IMG/VR virus record: IMGVR_UViG_3300005617_000378
Coordinates: 1-22,335 of that record
DNA length: 22,335 nt
Source of the DNA: a virus
Reading direction: 5' to 3' (one strand)
The translations under genes were made by a program, and so were the position numbers. The notes under the pieces were generated by a model. It was not told the origin of the DNA and ran no database searches. It saw nothing but the letters and a program-made list of their open reading frames with translations. Shown piece by piece: positions 21,255-22,335 of this stretch. How positions within the stretch are numbered: position 1 is the stretch's first letter; every line of letters starts with the position of its first letter.

Positions 21255-21670
21255 ATAACCTGCATGGGGCCACCCTCAGCACCCGTATGCTCGATGCGCT
21301 CGCTGTACTTCTTGGGTTTCAGCTTCGAGGCAATCCATTTGCGAGTCTCAACACGCAGCTTCGAGCGCTGAACCGCTTCACCGTTTTCCTTCCAGCCGGT
21401 TACATCGCCCTCCTCGCTCTTGCGCTCCATCCAATCATTGCTGCCATCGTCGGCGATATCGAGCATTTCCTCGACCAATGCGTCAGCAGCTTCGGCTTTC
21501 GCGCGCGTGTATTGGTCGCGGAACATTTCGAAGGTGCGCAACCACCTGAATACTGTCGCCTTGTCGGGCATGTCATCAGCACGACATACAGTCCGCAGCG
21601 ACTCACCCTCCGCCAGCCTTGCGCAAAGGGTATCCGCTATCTCTTGGGTGAACTCACATGGTCGAGACAA
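21221..21670 (-). CDS. terS: Terminase small subunit
   Basis: This 149-residue protein binds packaging-site DNA and stimulates the large subunit. The start is TTG 21670, supported by AGGAG six bases upstream (21677-21681). Residues 9-47 form a helix-turn-helix (EIADTLCARLAEGESLRTVC, then PDKATVFRWL). The middle has DQYTRAKAEAADALVEEMLDIADD (52-75). Then come RVETRKWIASKLKPKKYSER at 106-125, the recognisable oligomerisation segment of Sf6-like small terminases. The C-terminus IWPLPQNKLDQ overlaps the large-subunit start. The family is clear from the HTH plus the RKWIASKLKPKKY motif. Confidence 0.92.
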   Translation of the reverse strand: MSRPCEFTQEIADTLCARLAEGESLRTVCRADDMPDKATVFRWLRTFEMFRDQYTRAKAEAADALVEEMLDIADDGSNDWMERKSEEGDVTGWKENGEAVQRSKLRVETRKWIASKLKPKKYSERIEHTGAEGGPMQVIWPLPQNKLDQ

Positions 21671-21676
21671 GTGCGA

Positions 21677-21681
21677 CTCCT
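21677..21681 (-). promoter_or_regulatory. Shine-Dalgarno AGGAG deciding the TTG start of the small terminase
   Basis: On the minus strand AGGAG is followed by six bases and then TTG 21670. There is no in-frame ATG at the N-terminus, so this site fixes the start. It is one of three TTG starts in the window with a strong upstream site. Confidence 0.65.
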
Positions 21682-21698
21682 GTTACGGCTTGGTCGCG

Positions 21699-22335
21699 TT
21701 ACAACAACATCATCAGATCTTCGTCGTCCTGATCATCGTCAGCGAGCTTCTGGGCGAGGCGCAGTCGGATCTCGGCGTCGCGGTATGCAGCCTTGTAGAC
21801 GTTGGAGATGACCTCCCGGGTCTGCGCGACGACGGAATGCAACTCCGGTGAATGCGTGACGATGTGCGGCCGCTCGATCTTTGGGCGGACGCGTGGATTG
21901 GTCGCAAGGTGCGCCGTGAGACGCTCTTCGGCTTTCTGAGGTGCAACCTGACGGGCAAGCTCCTTGGCCTGGTCGAGCAACGCTCGAGCGTGCTCTGCCG
22001 ATTCGACATCGAACTGCTGCCCGTCGATCTCGACATACATCCGCCGACGGCGCGATCGTCCTGCACCTATAACAACTGCAGCAACCGATACCGTGCCATC
22101 TGCCGTCGCAGAGGCATTGAACGTGAGTGACGCTGCGCCGGTGAGTGCCGCGTCGCCAAGCAGCGTTCCCGATTGTCCAAATGCGAGGGCAGCCGTACCG
22201 ACGAGCGTTCCAGATGGCAGGTCCGCTGTTGCGATGGCTCCGAAGACGAGCGTAGTGCTGCCCGCAAGGGCTCCTGCTCCCGTCAATGCGCCCGTCTGTC
22301 CAAAGGTGAGCGCGCTCGATGCGCTCAGGGCGCCT
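21699..22335 (-). CDS. Repeat-rich protein with C-terminal charged helical domain, 5'-truncated by the window edge
   Basis: The frame is open to the window edge, so the true start lies outside; 211 residues are visible. The first 80 visible residues are Ala/Gly/Leu/Thr repeats with units such as ALAFGQSGTLLG and LTGAGALAG (about 22334-22095). A short basic linker with four Arg (GRSRRRR) leads to MYVEIDGQQFDVESAEHA, and a helical C-terminal domain (LLDQAKELARQVA, later REVISNVYKAAYRDAEIRLR) ends in an acidic tail (DDDQDDEDLMMLL). It is upstream of the small terminase, 28 bases away. The repeat part may be structural (beta-solenoid-like). The ATG at 22040 could be an internal start but the frame continues through. 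Function unknown. Confidence 0.65.
   Translation of the reverse strand, partial: GALSASSALTFGQTGALTGAGALAGSTTLVFGAIATADLPSGTLVGTAALAFGQSGTLLGDAALTGAASLTFNASATADGTVSVAAVVIGAGRSRRRRMYVEIDGQQFDVESAEHARALLDQAKELARQVAPQKAEERLTAHLATNPRVRPKIERPHIVTHSPELHSVVAQTREVISNVYKAAYRDAEIRLRLAQKLADDDQDDEDLMMLL
22095..22334 (-). repeat. Ala/Gly-rich protein super-repeat, two degenerate units
   Basis: Translated on the minus strand, unit 1 (22334-22209, 42 residues) and unit 2 (22208-22095, 38 residues) share the order AL-x-FGQ(T/S)G, then AL(T)GA, then LxF, then ATAD. Unit boundaries are approximate, and the array probably continues beyond the window. The DNA-level identity is low, so this is an old protein repeat rather than a recent duplication. 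Confidence 0.55.

Noticed and set aside
1-22335. tRNA genes, CRISPR arrays, integrase, attachment sites or insertion sequences
   Set aside because: No cloverleaf-like segment, regularly spaced direct repeats, recombinase motifs or transposase frames were seen. This is a reading by eye, not a tool scan.

Overview
The window looks like the late (structural and lysis) region of a tailed phage or prophage of a Gram-negative, probably proteobacterial, host. The evidence is: a near-continuous run of tightly packed genes on the minus strand; terminase, P22-type portal, scaffold and SU10-type major capsid genes in canonical order; a cytoplasmic GH24 endolysin; two lipoproteins with lipoboxes; high GC content; and GTG/TTG starts. 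The portal, capsid, adaptor and tailspike types point to a short-tailed (podovirus-like) virion. No integrase, repressor, replication gene, tRNA or CRISPR is visible, so the window cannot say whether the phage is temperate.

All but two genes read from right to left. From the right edge: a 5'-truncated repeat protein (22335-21699), small and large terminase (21670-19971), two small ORFs (19974-19532), portal (19530-17143), two small ORFs (17146-16539), scaffold (16546-15662) and major capsid (15652-14639). A terminator-like hairpin follows the capsid gene, then two small genes (14593-14081). Next comes a four-gene modification block (14094-10917): a TPR plus GT-B glycosyltransferase-like protein, two GT-A-type glycosyltransferases and a SAM methyltransferase. 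The virion genes then resume: adaptor (10920-10288), a large predicted tail or nozzle protein (10291-8840), four proteins with features of internal or ejection proteins (8840-4347), and a beta-helix tailspike (3684-2260).

Left of the tailspike is a run of eight small or lysis-related genes (2231-5): two TM plus coiled-coil proteins, an unknown, a holin-like protein, a GH24 endolysin, a two-TM protein, a lipoprotein and a small helical protein. Bases 1-3 read as the ATG of a further minus-strand gene outside the window.

The exception to the strand order is a two-gene plus-strand insert (3719-4361) between the ejection genes and the tailspike: a lipoprotein and a 42-residue membrane protein. 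It looks like a moron (an independently expressed accessory cassette).

Most adjacent genes overlap by 1-34 bases (ATGA, GTGA, TAATG, TGATG), so they are probably one or a few translationally coupled late transcripts. The most interesting part is the glycosyltransferase/methyltransferase block sitting inside the head-assembly genes. Its position suggests co-expression with the capsid, and possibly covalent decoration of the virion, but this is inference.
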